A stretch of 64,000 nucleotides of DNA from AR12 sp036265915. GTDB taxonomy: Bacteria > Methylomirabilota > Methylomirabilia > Rokubacteriales > CSP1-6. The notes beneath the pieces are model-generated. The model did not search any database and had not been told where the DNA came from. It worked only from the letters and a program-made list of their open reading frames with translations. The DNA lies in contig DATAOC010000005.1 of assembly GCA_036265915.1 (NCBI GenBank), forward strand, positions 25,469 through 89,468, in the 5' to 3' direction. The position numbers and the translations under genes were made by a program. Positions 1 through 11,100 of the stretch are shown here, piece by piece (position 1 is the stretch's first letter; every line of letters begins with the position of its first letter).

Positions 1-1
1 G

Positions 2-1132
2 CCGGAGCTCGCCGACACGCTGCGGCGCATGGTCAGGGCGGAGTCGCGCGCCGGCGGGAGCCGCGCGGCCGGTGTCCGCGCCGCGCGCGACGAGTTCTAC
101 CGCGGGGAGACTGCGAAGCGCATCGCCGAGTTCCACCGGGCGAACGGAGGACCGCTGAGCCTCGGCGATCTGAGCGACTTCCACGTGGAAGTCGCACCGG
201 CGATCACGGGGAGCTACGGCGCCTGGCAGGTCGCTGTGTGTGGCTTCTGGTGTCAGGGACCCGTGCTCGTGCAGATGCTGAACCTGCTCGACGGCGTGGA
301 CGTGCGTGCGCTCGGCCACAACTCGCCCGAGTACATCCATCGGCTGGCCGAGACGGTGAAGCTGGCGTTCGCCGACCGCGACGCCTACTACGGTGACCCG
401 AGCTTCGTGAAGATTCCGGCGGCACGGTTGCTCTCCAGGGCGTATGCGGCCGAGCGACGCGCGCTGATCCGCGATCGCGCCTGGCGCGAGATGGCGCCTG
501 CCGGTGAGCGGCGGGAGGCAGTGCCGCTGGCCGGCGGGTCGACGGACAGTCTCGACACCTCCTACGTCGCCGTCGTGGATGCCGACGGCAACGGGTTCTC
601 GGCCACACCGAGCGATCCGAACGTCGACTCGCCGGTCGTCGCCGGCGTCGGCTGCGTCGTGTCGCCGCGCGGCTCCCAGGGCTGGCTCGATCCCGACCAC
701 CCCAGCGTGGTGGCGCCCGGCAAGCGGCCGCGCCTCACACCCGCGCCGGCCATGGTCCTCCGCGACGGCGCGCTCGTGATGCCGTTCGGCACCCCGGGCG
801 GCGACGTCCAGCAGCAGGCGATGCTGCAGGTCATGCTGAACACGCTCGTGTTCGACATGCCGCTGCAGGAAGCCGTGGAGGCGCCGCGTGTGGCGTCGCG
901 CAGCTTCCCAGACTCCTTCTGGCCGCACGTGTTCGCGCCCGGCAAGCTCGAGGCCGAGCGGCGGATCCCGCGCGAGACGCGCGAGGTCCTCAGCGCGCGT
1001 GGCCACGACGTCGCCGAGTGGCCCGAGTGGGAGTGGCGCGCAGGCGCCGTCTGCGCGGTGCGGATCGCCGACGACGGTGCGCGCTGGACCGGCGCCGACC
1101 CCAGGCGCGGCGCGCACGCCATCGCGGGCTGA
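2..1132 (+). CDS. Gamma-glutamyltranspeptidase family protein, C-terminal part (5' end outside window)
   Basis: This is the C-terminal part of a GGT/acylase-type Ntn hydrolase, which cleaves gamma-glutamyl or acyl amide bonds after self-processing into two subunits. The reading frame is open to the left window edge, so the start is missing. Residues DTSYVAVVDADGN (Thr codon at 557) align with the family's TTHxSVVD motif. That Thr is the predicted autoprocessing and catalytic nucleophile, although the usual T-T-H is T-S-Y here. Downstream blocks PGKRPRLTPAPAMV and MPFGTPGGDVQQQ match the conserved small subunit. The substrate cannot be told from sequence. A hairpin follows the stop codon. Family call is confident. 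Confidence 0.88.
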   Translation, partial: PELADTLRRMVRAESRAGGSRAAGVRAARDEFYRGETAKRIAEFHRANGGPLSLGDLSDFHVEVAPAITGSYGAWQVAVCGFWCQGPVLVQMLNLLDGVDVRALGHNSPEYIHRLAETVKLAFADRDAYYGDPSFVKIPAARLLSRAYAAERRALIRDRAWREMAPAGERREAVPLAGGSTDSLDTSYVAVVDADGNGFSATPSDPNVDSPVVAGVGCVVSPRGSQGWLDPDHPSVVAPGKRPRLTPAPAMVLRDGALVMPFGTPGGDVQQQAMLQVMLNTLVFDMPLQEAVEAPRVASRSFPDSFWPHVFAPGKLEAERRIPRETREVLSARGHDVAEWPEWEWRAGAVCAVRIADDGARWTGADPRRGAHAIAG

Positions 1133-1145
1133 TCCAGTCTCGACG

Positions 1146-1167
1146 CGGGGGCCAGCGATGGCCCCCG
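1146..1167. terminator. GC-rich hairpin between convergent genes
   Basis: A 9-bp perfect stem (CGGGGGCCA / TGGCCCCCG) closed by a GCGA (GNRA-type) tetraloop lies in the 57-base gap between the convergent GGT and clpB genes. It has no clear T-tract on either side, so rho-independent termination is probable but not certain. It could serve both directions. Confidence 0.5.
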
Positions 1168-1189
1168 GTTAGATCACTGCGCCGGTCAT

Positions 1190-3790
<2,601 letters not shown>

Positions 3791-3793
3791 CAC

Positions 3794-4831
3794 TTACCCC
3801 TGCGTGTACCCGCGTGGTGAATCGGTCCGGAGCGCCTTGAGGCGCTCGTACATGTCGCGCTCGGCCGGCGTCAGCTCCGCCGGCATCACGATCTTCACGG
3901 TGACGAGCTCATCGCCGGCGCCGCCGCCCTTGATGCGCGGCATACCGTAGCCGCGCAGCCGGAACGTCCGTCCGCTCGACGTCGACGGCGGCACCTTCAT
4001 CGAGACCTTGCCGCGGAGGGTCGGCACCTCGATCGTCGCGCCGAGGGCGGCCTCCGGCGCGGTGATCTGCAGCGTGAACGCGATGTCATCGCCCTTGCGC
4101 TCGAACTGCGGGTGCGGCGCGACGCTGACGACGAGGTAGAGATCCCCGCGCCCGTCGGTGCCGCCGCCGCCTTCGCCCGACACCCGGACTTTCTGGCCCG
4201 TCCGGACGCCGGCGGGAATGCGCACGTCGACCTCGCGGCGCGCGCGCTGCCAGCCGGTGCCGTGGCACGTCGAGCACGGCTTGCCGCCGACGTTGCCACT
4301 GCCGTGGCACGTGGCGCACGGCTCCTCGAGGTCGAGGCTGAACGTCTTGCGCGTGCCGTTGAACGCCTCCTCCAGCGAGATCTCGACGTTCGCCTGGAAA
4401 TCCTGACCGCGCCGCCGGCCGCGGCCGGAGCCGCGCTGGAAGGCGCCACCCAGGAGATCCTCGAAGCCCCCGCGGCCGGTGCTCTCCGCGCGGCCGCCGC
4501 CCATGTCGCCGAAGATCGTCCGGAAGAAGTCCGAGAAGTCGCCGGCGTCGCCGTATTCGACGTGGAATCCCGGTCCCGGCTGACCGCCGGAAGGCGGCTG
4601 CTGCGCGTAGCGCTGCCAGTCGGCCCCGAGCGTGTCGTACCGGCGTCGCTTCTCCGGATCGGAGAGGACCTCGTAGGCCTCGGCGATCTCCTTGAAACGA
4701 TCGTCCTTGCCCTTGTTGACGTCCGGGTGGTACTTGCGCGCCAGCTTCCGGTACGCAGACTTGATCGTCTTGTCGTCCGCGGTCCGGTCGACCCCCAGAA
4801 TCCTGTAATAGTCCTTGAACTCTACCGCCAT
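3794..4831 (-). CDS. DnaJ-like co-chaperone with two CxxCxG repeats
   Basis: Hsp40 protein of 345 residues that would stimulate DnaK ATPase and deliver unfolded substrates. The J-domain (about residues 4-68) carries the essential HPD in YHPDVNKG. A Gly/Phe-rich linker follows, then two substrate-binding beta domains and a C-terminal dimerisation segment. Odd feature: only two zinc-finger repeats, CATCHGSG and CSTCHGTG (about residues 171-195), instead of the four of classical DnaJ or the none of CbpA. The ATG at 4831 is chosen over the in-frame TTG at 4840 because the J-domain starts right after it. The gene lies upstream of clpB. It may be a clpB-dedicated paralogue rather than the main dnaJ. 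Confidence 0.9.
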   Translation of the reverse strand: MAVEFKDYYRILGVDRTADDKTIKSAYRKLARKYHPDVNKGKDDRFKEIAEAYEVLSDPEKRRRYDTLGADWQRYAQQPPSGGQPGPGFHVEYGDAGDFSDFFRTIFGDMGGGRAESTGRGGFEDLLGGAFQRGSGRGRRRGQDFQANVEISLEEAFNGTRKTFSLDLEEPCATCHGSGNVGGKPCSTCHGTGWQRARREVDVRIPAGVRTGQKVRVSGEGGGGTDGRGDLYLVVSVAPHPQFERKGDDIAFTLQITAPEAALGATIEVPTLRGKVSMKVPPSTSSGRTFRLRGYGMPRIKGGGAGDELVTVKIVMPAELTPAERDMYERLKALRTDSPRGYTQG

Positions 4832-4928
4832 TCCCACCAATCCTACAAAGAGTGTAGCAGCCGATCTGTAATCTCGCCACTAAGGTCTTGAGATTGCCGG
4901 CGAGACTCGGGTTGCTGGGGGAAGTATC

Positions 4929-4953
4929 GGAGGGGGCCTCCCAGGCCCCCTCC
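4929..4953 (-). terminator. Hairpin downstream of the HtrA gene
   Basis: A 10-bp perfect stem (GGAGGGGGCC / GGCCCCCTCC) with a 5-base loop, extended by one more C-G pair, lies 7 bases beyond the HtrA stop codon. There is no T-run after it. The same two arms recur near 42.8 kb downstream of another gene, so it may be a terminator type favoured by this genome. Confidence 0.55.
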
Positions 4954-4960
4954 GGGCTTC

Positions 4961-6430
4961 TTAACCGCGGGCGATCGTGAACGCGACGTAGAGCGACATC
5001 GGGCCGCGCTGCAGCAGCACGGTCAGGCGGTCGCCCTCCTTCACGTCCTTGGTGAGACGCTCGTAGTCCGCCATCGAGCGGACCTTCTGGCGGTTGATCT
5101 CCCGGATGATGTCGCCGCGCTGGACGCCGGACTCGGCGGCCGCGCTGCCCTCGTCCACGCGGGCGACGATCACGCCGTCGGTGGACTTCAGATTGAGCTG
5201 ACGCGCCATCTCGGGCGTGAGCGGGCGGACGTCGAGGCCGAGCGCGGACGGGGTCGCCCGACTGGGCCGCTGCTGCGCTTCCCGCTCATCGGGCGCCTCG
5301 CCGATCTTCACGTCGACGGTTTTCTCGCCCTGGTCGCGCCACACCTTGACCTTCGAGTCCTGGCCCGGCTGGGCCATGGCGACCGCGCGCTGCAGGTCGG
5401 ACGGTGCCTCGACCTTCTTGCCCTCGAACTCGAGCAGGATGTCGCCGGGCTTCAGGCCGGCCTTGGCGGCAGGGCTTTCGGGCATGACGTCCGAGATGAG
5501 CACGCCCTTCGTGTCCTTGGCATTGAACGACCGCGCGAGTTCGGCCGTGAGCGGCTGGATCGACACGCCGAGCCAGCCGCGCGTGACGCGGCCCTTGGTC
5601 TGCAGCTCGGTGTAGATCTTCTTCGCCATGTTGGACGGGATCGCGAAGCCGATGCCGGAGCCGCCGGCGACGATGGCGGTGTTGATGCCCACGACCTCGG
5701 CCTGCATGTTCACCAGCGGGCCGCCGGAGTTGCCCGGGTTGATGGCCGCGTCCGTCTGCAGGAAGTCGTCGAACGGCCCCTGACCGATGTTGCGGGCCTT
5801 GGCGCTGATGATGCCGGCCGTGACCGTGGCCTGCAGCCCGAAGGGCGAGCCGACGGCGATGACCCAGTCGCCGACCTGCATCTTCTCGGAGTCCCCCAGC
5901 CGCGCGTACTTGAAGGATCCCTTGCCGTCGTCGAGCTTCAGGACGGCCAGATCCGTCTTCTTGTCCAGGCCGATCAGCTTTGCCTTGTGCTTGCTGCCGT
6001 CCGTGGTCACGACCTCTATCTCGGTCGCCCGCTCGACGACGTGAGCGTTGGTCAGCGCGATGCCGCTCGGATCGACGATCACGCCCGAGCCGAGGCTCCG
6101 CTGCGGCATGCGCTCCGGCGTGTCGCCGAAGAACCGCTTGTAGAACTCCTCTCCGAAGAACTCCTCGAACGGAGTCCGGCCGTTGAGCCCGCCGCCGGCG
6201 GCGCCCTTGGAGAACGTGGTGATGTTGATCACGGCCGGCTTGATGGCATCGGCGACCTTGGCGAAGGTGCCGCCGCTGAGCGGCATCTGAACGGGCAGGA
6301 TCGGCGCCTCGGCCACCGGCGCGGCCGGCGCGCGCTCGGCGCGGCCCGCGGCGAAGGCGCCCAGGCTCACGCCGATCACGAGGGCGACGGCGAGCGTCGC
6401 CACGAAGGTCTTGCGGGTGAGCTGCATCAT
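4961..6430 (-). CDS. Do-type serine protease (DegP/HtrA family)
   Basis: Periplasmic or membrane-anchored trypsin-like protease/chaperone of envelope stress, 489 residues. An N-terminal hydrophobic segment (about residues 8-28) acts as signal or anchor. The catalytic triad is visible as His130 in TNAHVVE, Asp160 in KKTDLAVLKL and Ser235 in NPGNSGGPLV. Two PDZ domains follow (about 285-375 and 395-485). The frame can be extended to a GTG at 6451, but GGAGG at 6442-6446 lies upstream of the ATG at 6430, so that start is preferred. The Shine-Dalgarno lies partly inside the end of ftsH, suggesting translation coupled to that gene. Confidence 0.95.
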   Translation of the reverse strand: MMQLTRKTFVATLAVALVIGVSLGAFAAGRAERAPAAPVAEAPILPVQMPLSGGTFAKVADAIKPAVINITTFSKGAAGGGLNGRTPFEEFFGEEFYKRFFGDTPERMPQRSLGSGVIVDPSGIALTNAHVVERATEIEVVTTDGSKHKAKLIGLDKKTDLAVLKLDDGKGSFKYARLGDSEKMQVGDWVIAVGSPFGLQATVTAGIISAKARNIGQGPFDDFLQTDAAINPGNSGGPLVNMQAEVVGINTAIVAGGSGIGFAIPSNMAKKIYTELQTKGRVTRGWLGVSIQPLTAELARSFNAKDTKGVLISDVMPESPAAKAGLKPGDILLEFEGKKVEAPSDLQRAVAMAQPGQDSKVKVWRDQGEKTVDVKIGEAPDEREAQQRPSRATPSALGLDVRPLTPEMARQLNLKSTDGVIVARVDEGSAAAESGVQRGDIIREINRQKVRSMADYERLTKDVKEGDRLTVLLQRGPMSLYVAFTIARG

Positions 6431-6447
6431 GGCCAGCTGTGCCTCCT

Positions 6448-8343
6448 TCACGTGGGCAGCGACGCCGGCTCTCCCGCGAGCAGGCGGCGGAGATGATCTC
6501 CCTCGAGTGTCTCGACGCGCTTGAGCTCGGCCGCCGCGGTGATGAGCGCGGCCTTGCGGGTGGTCAGCAGCCCGTGGGCGCGGTCGTGGATGCGATCCAG
6601 GATGGAGCGAACCTCTTCGTCGATGGTGCGGGCGGTGGCGTCGCTGTAGTCGCGGTCGCCGCCGCCGTTCTGCTTCAGGAACAGCGGCCCCCGCTCGCCG
6701 TACGTCGCGAGGCCGACCCGCTCGGACATGCCGTACTTGGTCACCATCAGGCGGGCCAGCTCGGTGGCCCGCTCCAGATCGTTGTGGGCGCCCGTCGAGA
6801 CCTCGCCGTACACGAGCTCCTCGGCCACCCGGCCGCCGAGCAGGACGGCCACGCGGTCCTCGATCTCGCTGCGCGTCAGCAGAAAGCGGTCCTCGGTGGG
6901 CAGCTGGTACGTCATGCCGAGCGCCGCGATCCCTCGCGGGATGATCGTCACTTTGTGAACGGGGTCCGCGTGCGCCACCGACGCGGCCACCAGCGCGTGA
7001 CCCATCTCATGGTGCGCGACGATGTCGCGCTCCTTGTCGGACAGCACGCGGCTCTTCTTCTCGAGGCCGGCCACGACCCGGTCGATGGCCTCCTCGAAAT
7101 CCGACATGTCGACCGCGTTCTTTTCCTTGCGCGCGGCCAGCAGCGCAGCTTCGTTGACGATGTTGGCGAGGTCGGCTCCGGCGAAGCCCGGCGTGCGGGC
7201 GGCGATGACGCCGAGCTCGACGTTGGGCCCGAGGACGACCGTGCGGGCGTGCAGGCGCAGGATGGCCTCGCGGCCGCGGACATCGGGCTTGTCGACGACG
7301 ACCTGGCGGTCGAAGCGTCCGGGACGCAGCAACGCCTGGTCCAGCACCTCGGGGCGGTTGGTGGCGGCCATGATGATGACGCCCTTGGAGGAGTCGAAGC
7401 CGTCCATCTCGGCCAGGAGCTGGTTGAGCGTCTGCTCGCGCTCGTCGTGACCCCCGACGAAGCCGCTGGCGCCCGCGCGGGACTTGCCGATGGCGTCGAG
7501 CTCGTCGATGAAGATGATGCACGGCGCCTTGTCCTTGGCTTGCTCGAAGAGATCACGGACGCGCGCGGCGCCGACGCCCACGAACATCTCGACGAACTCG
7601 GAGCCGGAGAGCGTGAAGAACGGCACGTCGGCCTCGCCGGCCACGGCGCGGGCGAGGAGCGTCTTGCCCGTACCGGGCGGGCCCACCAGCAGCACGCCCT
7701 TGGGAATGCGGCCGCCGAGGCGCTGGTACTTGCGCGGGTTCTTCAAGAAATCGACGATCTCGATGAGCTCGGCCTTCGCCTCGTCGACCCCGGCCACGTC
7801 CGCGAACGTCGTCTTCAGCTCCTTGCGGTCGAAGATCTTGTGCTTGCTGCGGCCGAACGACAGCGCCTGCGTCGGGCCGCCGCCCACCCGGCGCATCAGG
7901 AACATCCAGATGCCGACCATGACTCCGAGCGGAATCACCCACCCGAACAGCAGGTCCTTCCAGAAGGTCGTCTCGATCCGTCCTGCAAATTCGACGTTGT
8001 GGGCCTGGAGCTCGTTTACGAGCTGCTGGTCGTCGACGAGCGGGATCCGCGTGGTCACGAAGACGCGCGTCTCGTCCTCGGTGCCGAGCATGTGCCGCAA
8101 GCGGTCGCCGGGCGCACTCGGCGGACTCGGCAGGGCGCCGGGGCGTGCGATGCCCCGGATCTCGCGCTCGGTCACGGCGACTTTTTCGATCTTGTCCGCG
8201 CGCAGCAGCTCCAGGAACTTCGACATCGGGATCTCGACCGTGCGGGGCGCGAGAAGCCAGGATTGCAGGAACGAGAGCACGACGACCGCCACGAGCAGGT
8301 AGGCGAGGGAAAACTGGATGCGCTGAGACATCCGCGGCTTCAT
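6448..8343 (-). CDS. ftsH: ATP-dependent zinc metalloprotease FtsH
   Basis: Membrane-bound AAA+ protease that degrades misassembled membrane proteins and short-lived regulators; 631 residues. Two N-terminal membrane segments (about 11-31 and 130-150) flank a periplasmic domain. The AAA domain has Walker A GPPGTGKT, Walker B IIFIDELDAIG and second region of homology ATNRPEVLDQALLRPGRFDR. The protease motif is H445-E-M-G-H, where most FtsH proteins have HEAGH, with the third zinc ligand expected in HNDLERATEL. It is first gene of the ftsH-htrA block and reads away from the respiratory island. A start at the internal ATG 8331 is also possible. Confidence 0.96.
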   Translation of the reverse strand: MKPRMSQRIQFSLAYLLVAVVVLSFLQSWLLAPRTVEIPMSKFLELLRADKIEKVAVTEREIRGIARPGALPSPPSAPGDRLRHMLGTEDETRVFVTTRIPLVDDQQLVNELQAHNVEFAGRIETTFWKDLLFGWVIPLGVMVGIWMFLMRRVGGGPTQALSFGRSKHKIFDRKELKTTFADVAGVDEAKAELIEIVDFLKNPRKYQRLGGRIPKGVLLVGPPGTGKTLLARAVAGEADVPFFTLSGSEFVEMFVGVGAARVRDLFEQAKDKAPCIIFIDELDAIGKSRAGASGFVGGHDEREQTLNQLLAEMDGFDSSKGVIIMAATNRPEVLDQALLRPGRFDRQVVVDKPDVRGREAILRLHARTVVLGPNVELGVIAARTPGFAGADLANIVNEAALLAARKEKNAVDMSDFEEAIDRVVAGLEKKSRVLSDKERDIVAHHEMGHALVAASVAHADPVHKVTIIPRGIAALGMTYQLPTEDRFLLTRSEIEDRVAVLLGGRVAEELVYGEVSTGAHNDLERATELARLMVTKYGMSERVGLATYGERGPLFLKQNGGGDRDYSDATARTIDEEVRSILDRIHDRAHGLLTTRKAALITAAAELKRVETLEGDHLRRLLAGEPASLPT

Positions 8344-8358
8344 CGAGATCTCGCCTCA

Positions 8359-8387
8359 ATGCTAGACCGCGGGCCAGGGTGTGTCAA
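8359..8387 (-). promoter_or_regulatory. Sigma70-type promoter of ftsH
   Basis: On the minus strand a perfect -35 TTGACA (8387-8382) is followed by a 17-base spacer and TAGCAT (8364-8359) as -10. Transcription would start near 8352, only about 9 bases before the ATG at 8343, so the message would be nearly leaderless unless the ATG at 8331 is used. Confidence 0.6.
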
Positions 8388-8406
8388 ACTTTGCGCCCCT
8401 TTTTGC

Positions 8407-8435
8407 TTGACACATCGAGGCGTTGGCCATAAAAA
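8407..8435 (+). promoter_or_regulatory. Sigma70-type promoter of the respiratory island
   Basis: A perfect -35 TTGACA (8407-8412), 17-base spacer and -10 TAAAAA (8430-8435) stand upstream of the CydA-like gene, predicting a start near 8442 and a leader of 55-75 bases. It is back to back with the ftsH promoter, the two -35 boxes being only 19 bases apart. Confidence 0.65.
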
Positions 8436-8517
8436 GTACGCGCGAACGGTCTGTGAACTCGGGAACAAGCGCGTCTTCTGAGAGGGTCTCCCAACGTTGT
8501 CACGGGGTTCGGATCGA

Positions 8518-10293
8518 GTGACGACTGCGCAACGTAGCGCCCGGCTCGTGCTGCTGGTCGCCGCCGCTCTCGTGGTCCTGTCCGTCGTGCCCGCCGTCGC
8601 CCAGGACGCCGCGCGCGAGCCCGCGTATCGCGCCTTTCCCGTCCTCGGCTCGCGGCTCGCCGTCTGGGCCGTCGCGCAGCTGCACCTGAACTTCGCCGCC
8701 TTCATCCTCGGCGTGCCGATCTTCGCGGTGATCATCGAGGCGGTCGGCTGGCGGACGCGCGACGCGCGCTACGACTGGCTCTCGCACGAACTGGTCAAGC
8801 TGACGTTCGCCGCCTTCTCGACGACGGCGCTCCTCGGGGCCATGCTGCTGTTCCTCTTCGTCGGCTACTACCCCAAGTTCTGGGCATACATGACGTCGAT
8901 CTTCTTCCCGACGTACTGGGTGTACGCGCTGCTGTTCTTCGCCGAGACCTTCACCGTCTACCTCTGGTATTACGGCTGGGACTGGCTGTCCGGCAGCCGC
9001 AAGTGGATCCACGTCGGCCTCGGCGTGCTGTCCAATCTCTTCGGCACCGCCATCCTGTTCGTGGCCAACTCGTGGGTGACGTTCATGATCTCCCCGGCCG
9101 GGGTGGACGAGTCCGGCAAGCTCACCAAGGGCGTATGGGCCGCCATCACGAACTTCACGTGGATGCCCATCAACATCCATCGGCTCATCGCGAACATCGT
9201 CTTCGGCGGCACGATCTGCGCGGCGTACGCGGCGTTCCGGTTCCTGGCCGCGAAGACCGACGAGGAACGCGCGCGCTACGACTGGATGGGCTACATCGGC
9301 AATTTCGTGGCCCTGGCCGCGTTCATCGTGCTGCCGTTCGCGGGGTACTGGCTCGGCCGCGAGATCTATGCGTTCAACCAGACGATGGGCATCACGATGA
9401 TGGGCGGCTTCATGTCGTGGCTGTGGATCGTGCAGGCCATCCTCATCGGCATCCTCTTCCTCGGCTCCAATTACTATCTCTGGCTCGGCATGGAGCGGAT
9501 CCCCGGCTCCGAGCGCTACCGCAAGTACGTGCCGCCGATGCTGCTGATGCTGACGATCGGCTTCATGGTCTGGGCCACTCCGCGATCCATGGTGATCACG
9601 CTCGACGAAGCGCGCGCGATGGGCGGCACCCACCACCCGTTTCTCGGCTTCTTCGGCGTCATGTCCGCCAAGAACACCGTGGTCAACCTCATGATCCTGA
9701 CCACGTTCCTGTCGTTCGTCCTCTACCGGCGCGCGAACCGCATCTCGACGCGGCCGTGGGTGGGAACAGGCATGGCCGTGCAATGGGCCGCCTTCGCGGC
9801 AGCGGCCGTCGTGGTGGTCTTCTACGGTGTCTACGGCTACTTCGTCGAGTCGATCGTGCGCATCGGATTCTCGCTCTACCAGGTCGGCGCCGTGCTCGGC
9901 GCCATCGTGCTCGTGATGGCGATCGACATCCCGATGTTCAAGGGCGCGCGGACCACCGGCCAGATCCGCTGGGGAACCATCGCGCCGCGCTCGCAGTACG
10001 TCCTGATCCTGCTCGCGGTGACCTTCACCTGGTTGATGGGGCTCATGGGCTTCGCGCGCTCCGGCATCCGCCAGCACTGGCACGTGTACGGTGTCATGCG
10101 CGACAACTCCGTGGACGCAGCCACGCCCGCCCTCGGCTATGCGGCCAACGTCATCACGGTCGTGACCATCGCGTTCTTCGCGCTGGTGCTCTTCATCTTC
10201 TGGCTGGGCGGTCTCGGTGACAAGGGCAAGGCCGAGGCCCACGAGGCCCACGCGGCGCCGGTGTTCGCCGGCGGCCGCGATCCCGAGCCGTGA
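8518..10293 (+). CDS. CydA-like membrane oxidase subunit (cytochrome bd subunit I family)
   Basis: Polytopic membrane protein of about 591 residues resembling subunit I of cytochrome bd quinol oxidase, which binds heme and oxidises quinol. Candidate heme ligands are His56 in AQLHLNF and His221 in MPINIHRLI, at the positions of CydA His19 and His186. The segment NSWVTFMISPAGV matches the family's conserved stretch before the second His. A signal-like hydrophobic N-terminus precedes the core. No CydB gene is nearby; instead c-type cytochromes follow with a 1-base overlap, so electrons may pass to or from cytochrome c. The GTG at 8518 is preferred, but a TTG at 8497 is possible. True oxidase activity is unproven. 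Confidence 0.8.
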   Translation: MTTAQRSARLVLLVAAALVVLSVVPAVAQDAAREPAYRAFPVLGSRLAVWAVAQLHLNFAAFILGVPIFAVIIEAVGWRTRDARYDWLSHELVKLTFAAFSTTALLGAMLLFLFVGYYPKFWAYMTSIFFPTYWVYALLFFAETFTVYLWYYGWDWLSGSRKWIHVGLGVLSNLFGTAILFVANSWVTFMISPAGVDESGKLTKGVWAAITNFTWMPINIHRLIANIVFGGTICAAYAAFRFLAAKTDEERARYDWMGYIGNFVALAAFIVLPFAGYWLGREIYAFNQTMGITMMGGFMSWLWIVQAILIGILFLGSNYYLWLGMERIPGSERYRKYVPPMLLMLTIGFMVWATPRSMVITLDEARAMGGTHHPFLGFFGVMSAKNTVVNLMILTTFLSFVLYRRANRISTRPWVGTGMAVQWAAFAAAAVVVVFYGVYGYFVESIVRIGFSLYQVGAVLGAIVLVMAIDIPMFKGARTTGQIRWGTIAPRSQYVLILLAVTFTWLMGLMGFARSGIRQHWHVYGVMRDNSVDAATPALGYAANVITVVTIAFFALVLFIFWLGGLGDKGKAEAHEAHAAPVFAGGRDPEP

Positions 10294-11096
10294 TGCGCGT
10301 GCCGATCGCGCTGAAAGTCGGCGTGTTCGCCGTCGCGGTCATGAGCGGGTACGCCTGGTTCGCCAACTCGATCCCGCAGATCGAGTCCAAGCCGCCGCAG
10401 GAGCTGTCACTCGAGGGCGGCAACGTCACCCCGGCGCAGCTGGTGAAGGCGGGCGAGGAGATCTACCACACCAAGGGCACGTGCGAGATCTGCCACCGCA
10501 TCGGGCAGAAGGGAACCCGGGCGCCGGATCTGGCCGGCGTCGGCGGCCGCGCCGCACAGCGCAAGCCGGGGATGACCGCGAAGGCGTACATCATCGAGTC
10601 GCTGCTGAGCCCGCAGGCCTACGTCGTCGAGGGATATCCGCCGATCATGCCGGCCGTCGACAAGCCGCCGATCGCGCTCAATCGCTCGGAGCTGTGGGCG
10701 CTGACCGCCTTCCTCGAGTCGCTCGGCGGCAGCGTCGACGTGGCCCTCAACGACATCCCGGCCTCCGCGGGCGCGGCCGCCGCCGGCGGCGGGACGGCGA
10801 CCGCGGAGCTGAAGCTTCCCGGGGATCCGAAGGCCGGCGAGGCGGTCTTCCAGGGAAAGGGCACCTGCATCGCCTGCCACAAGGCCGGCAAGATCGGCGC
10901 CGCCCAGGTCGGCCCCGACCTGTCACAGATCGCCAAGATCCAGACGCCGGACTACATCATGCGCAAGATCCTCGATCCGAAGGGCGCGGGCACCGTCGCC
11001 GGCTTCCCGCCCGGCGTGATGCCGCAGACGTTCGGGCAGACGCTCACGTCGAAGGAATACATGGACGTCGTGGCCTTCCTTCTCACGCAGAAGTGA
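10293..11096 (+). CDS. Membrane-anchored diheme c-type cytochrome
   Basis: Electron carrier of 267 residues facing the periplasm. It has one N-terminal anchor or signal segment (about 6-25) and two cytochrome c domains with heme attachment motifs C64-E-I-C-H and C192-I-A-C-H. A Met in each C-terminal half (PPIMPAV, PGVMPQT) is the likely second axial ligand. A Gly/Ala-rich linker (about 160-170) separates the domains. The ATG overlaps the TGA of the CydA-like gene by one base (TGATG), which indicates translational coupling and a shared complex. A GTG one codon earlier is the alternative start. Specific partners are inferred from position only. Confidence 0.88.
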   Translation: MRVPIALKVGVFAVAVMSGYAWFANSIPQIESKPPQELSLEGGNVTPAQLVKAGEEIYHTKGTCEICHRIGQKGTRAPDLAGVGGRAAQRKPGMTAKAYIIESLLSPQAYVVEGYPPIMPAVDKPPIALNRSELWALTAFLESLGGSVDVALNDIPASAGAAAAGGGTATAELKLPGDPKAGEAVFQGKGTCIACHKAGKIGAAQVGPDLSQIAKIQTPDYIMRKILDPKGAGTVAGFPPGVMPQTFGQTLTSKEYMDVVAFLLTQK

Positions 11097-11100
11097 GCCG

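Noticed and set aside
6439..8481. 680-codon open frame opposite ftsH
   Set aside because: Same reason: antisense of a clear FtsH gene, with Arg/His/Gly-biased composition and no motif.
8500..10251. 583-codon minus-strand frame opposite the CydA-like gene
   Set aside because: His/Glu/Arg-rich antisense shadow of a membrane protein gene; no ribosome binding site or family.
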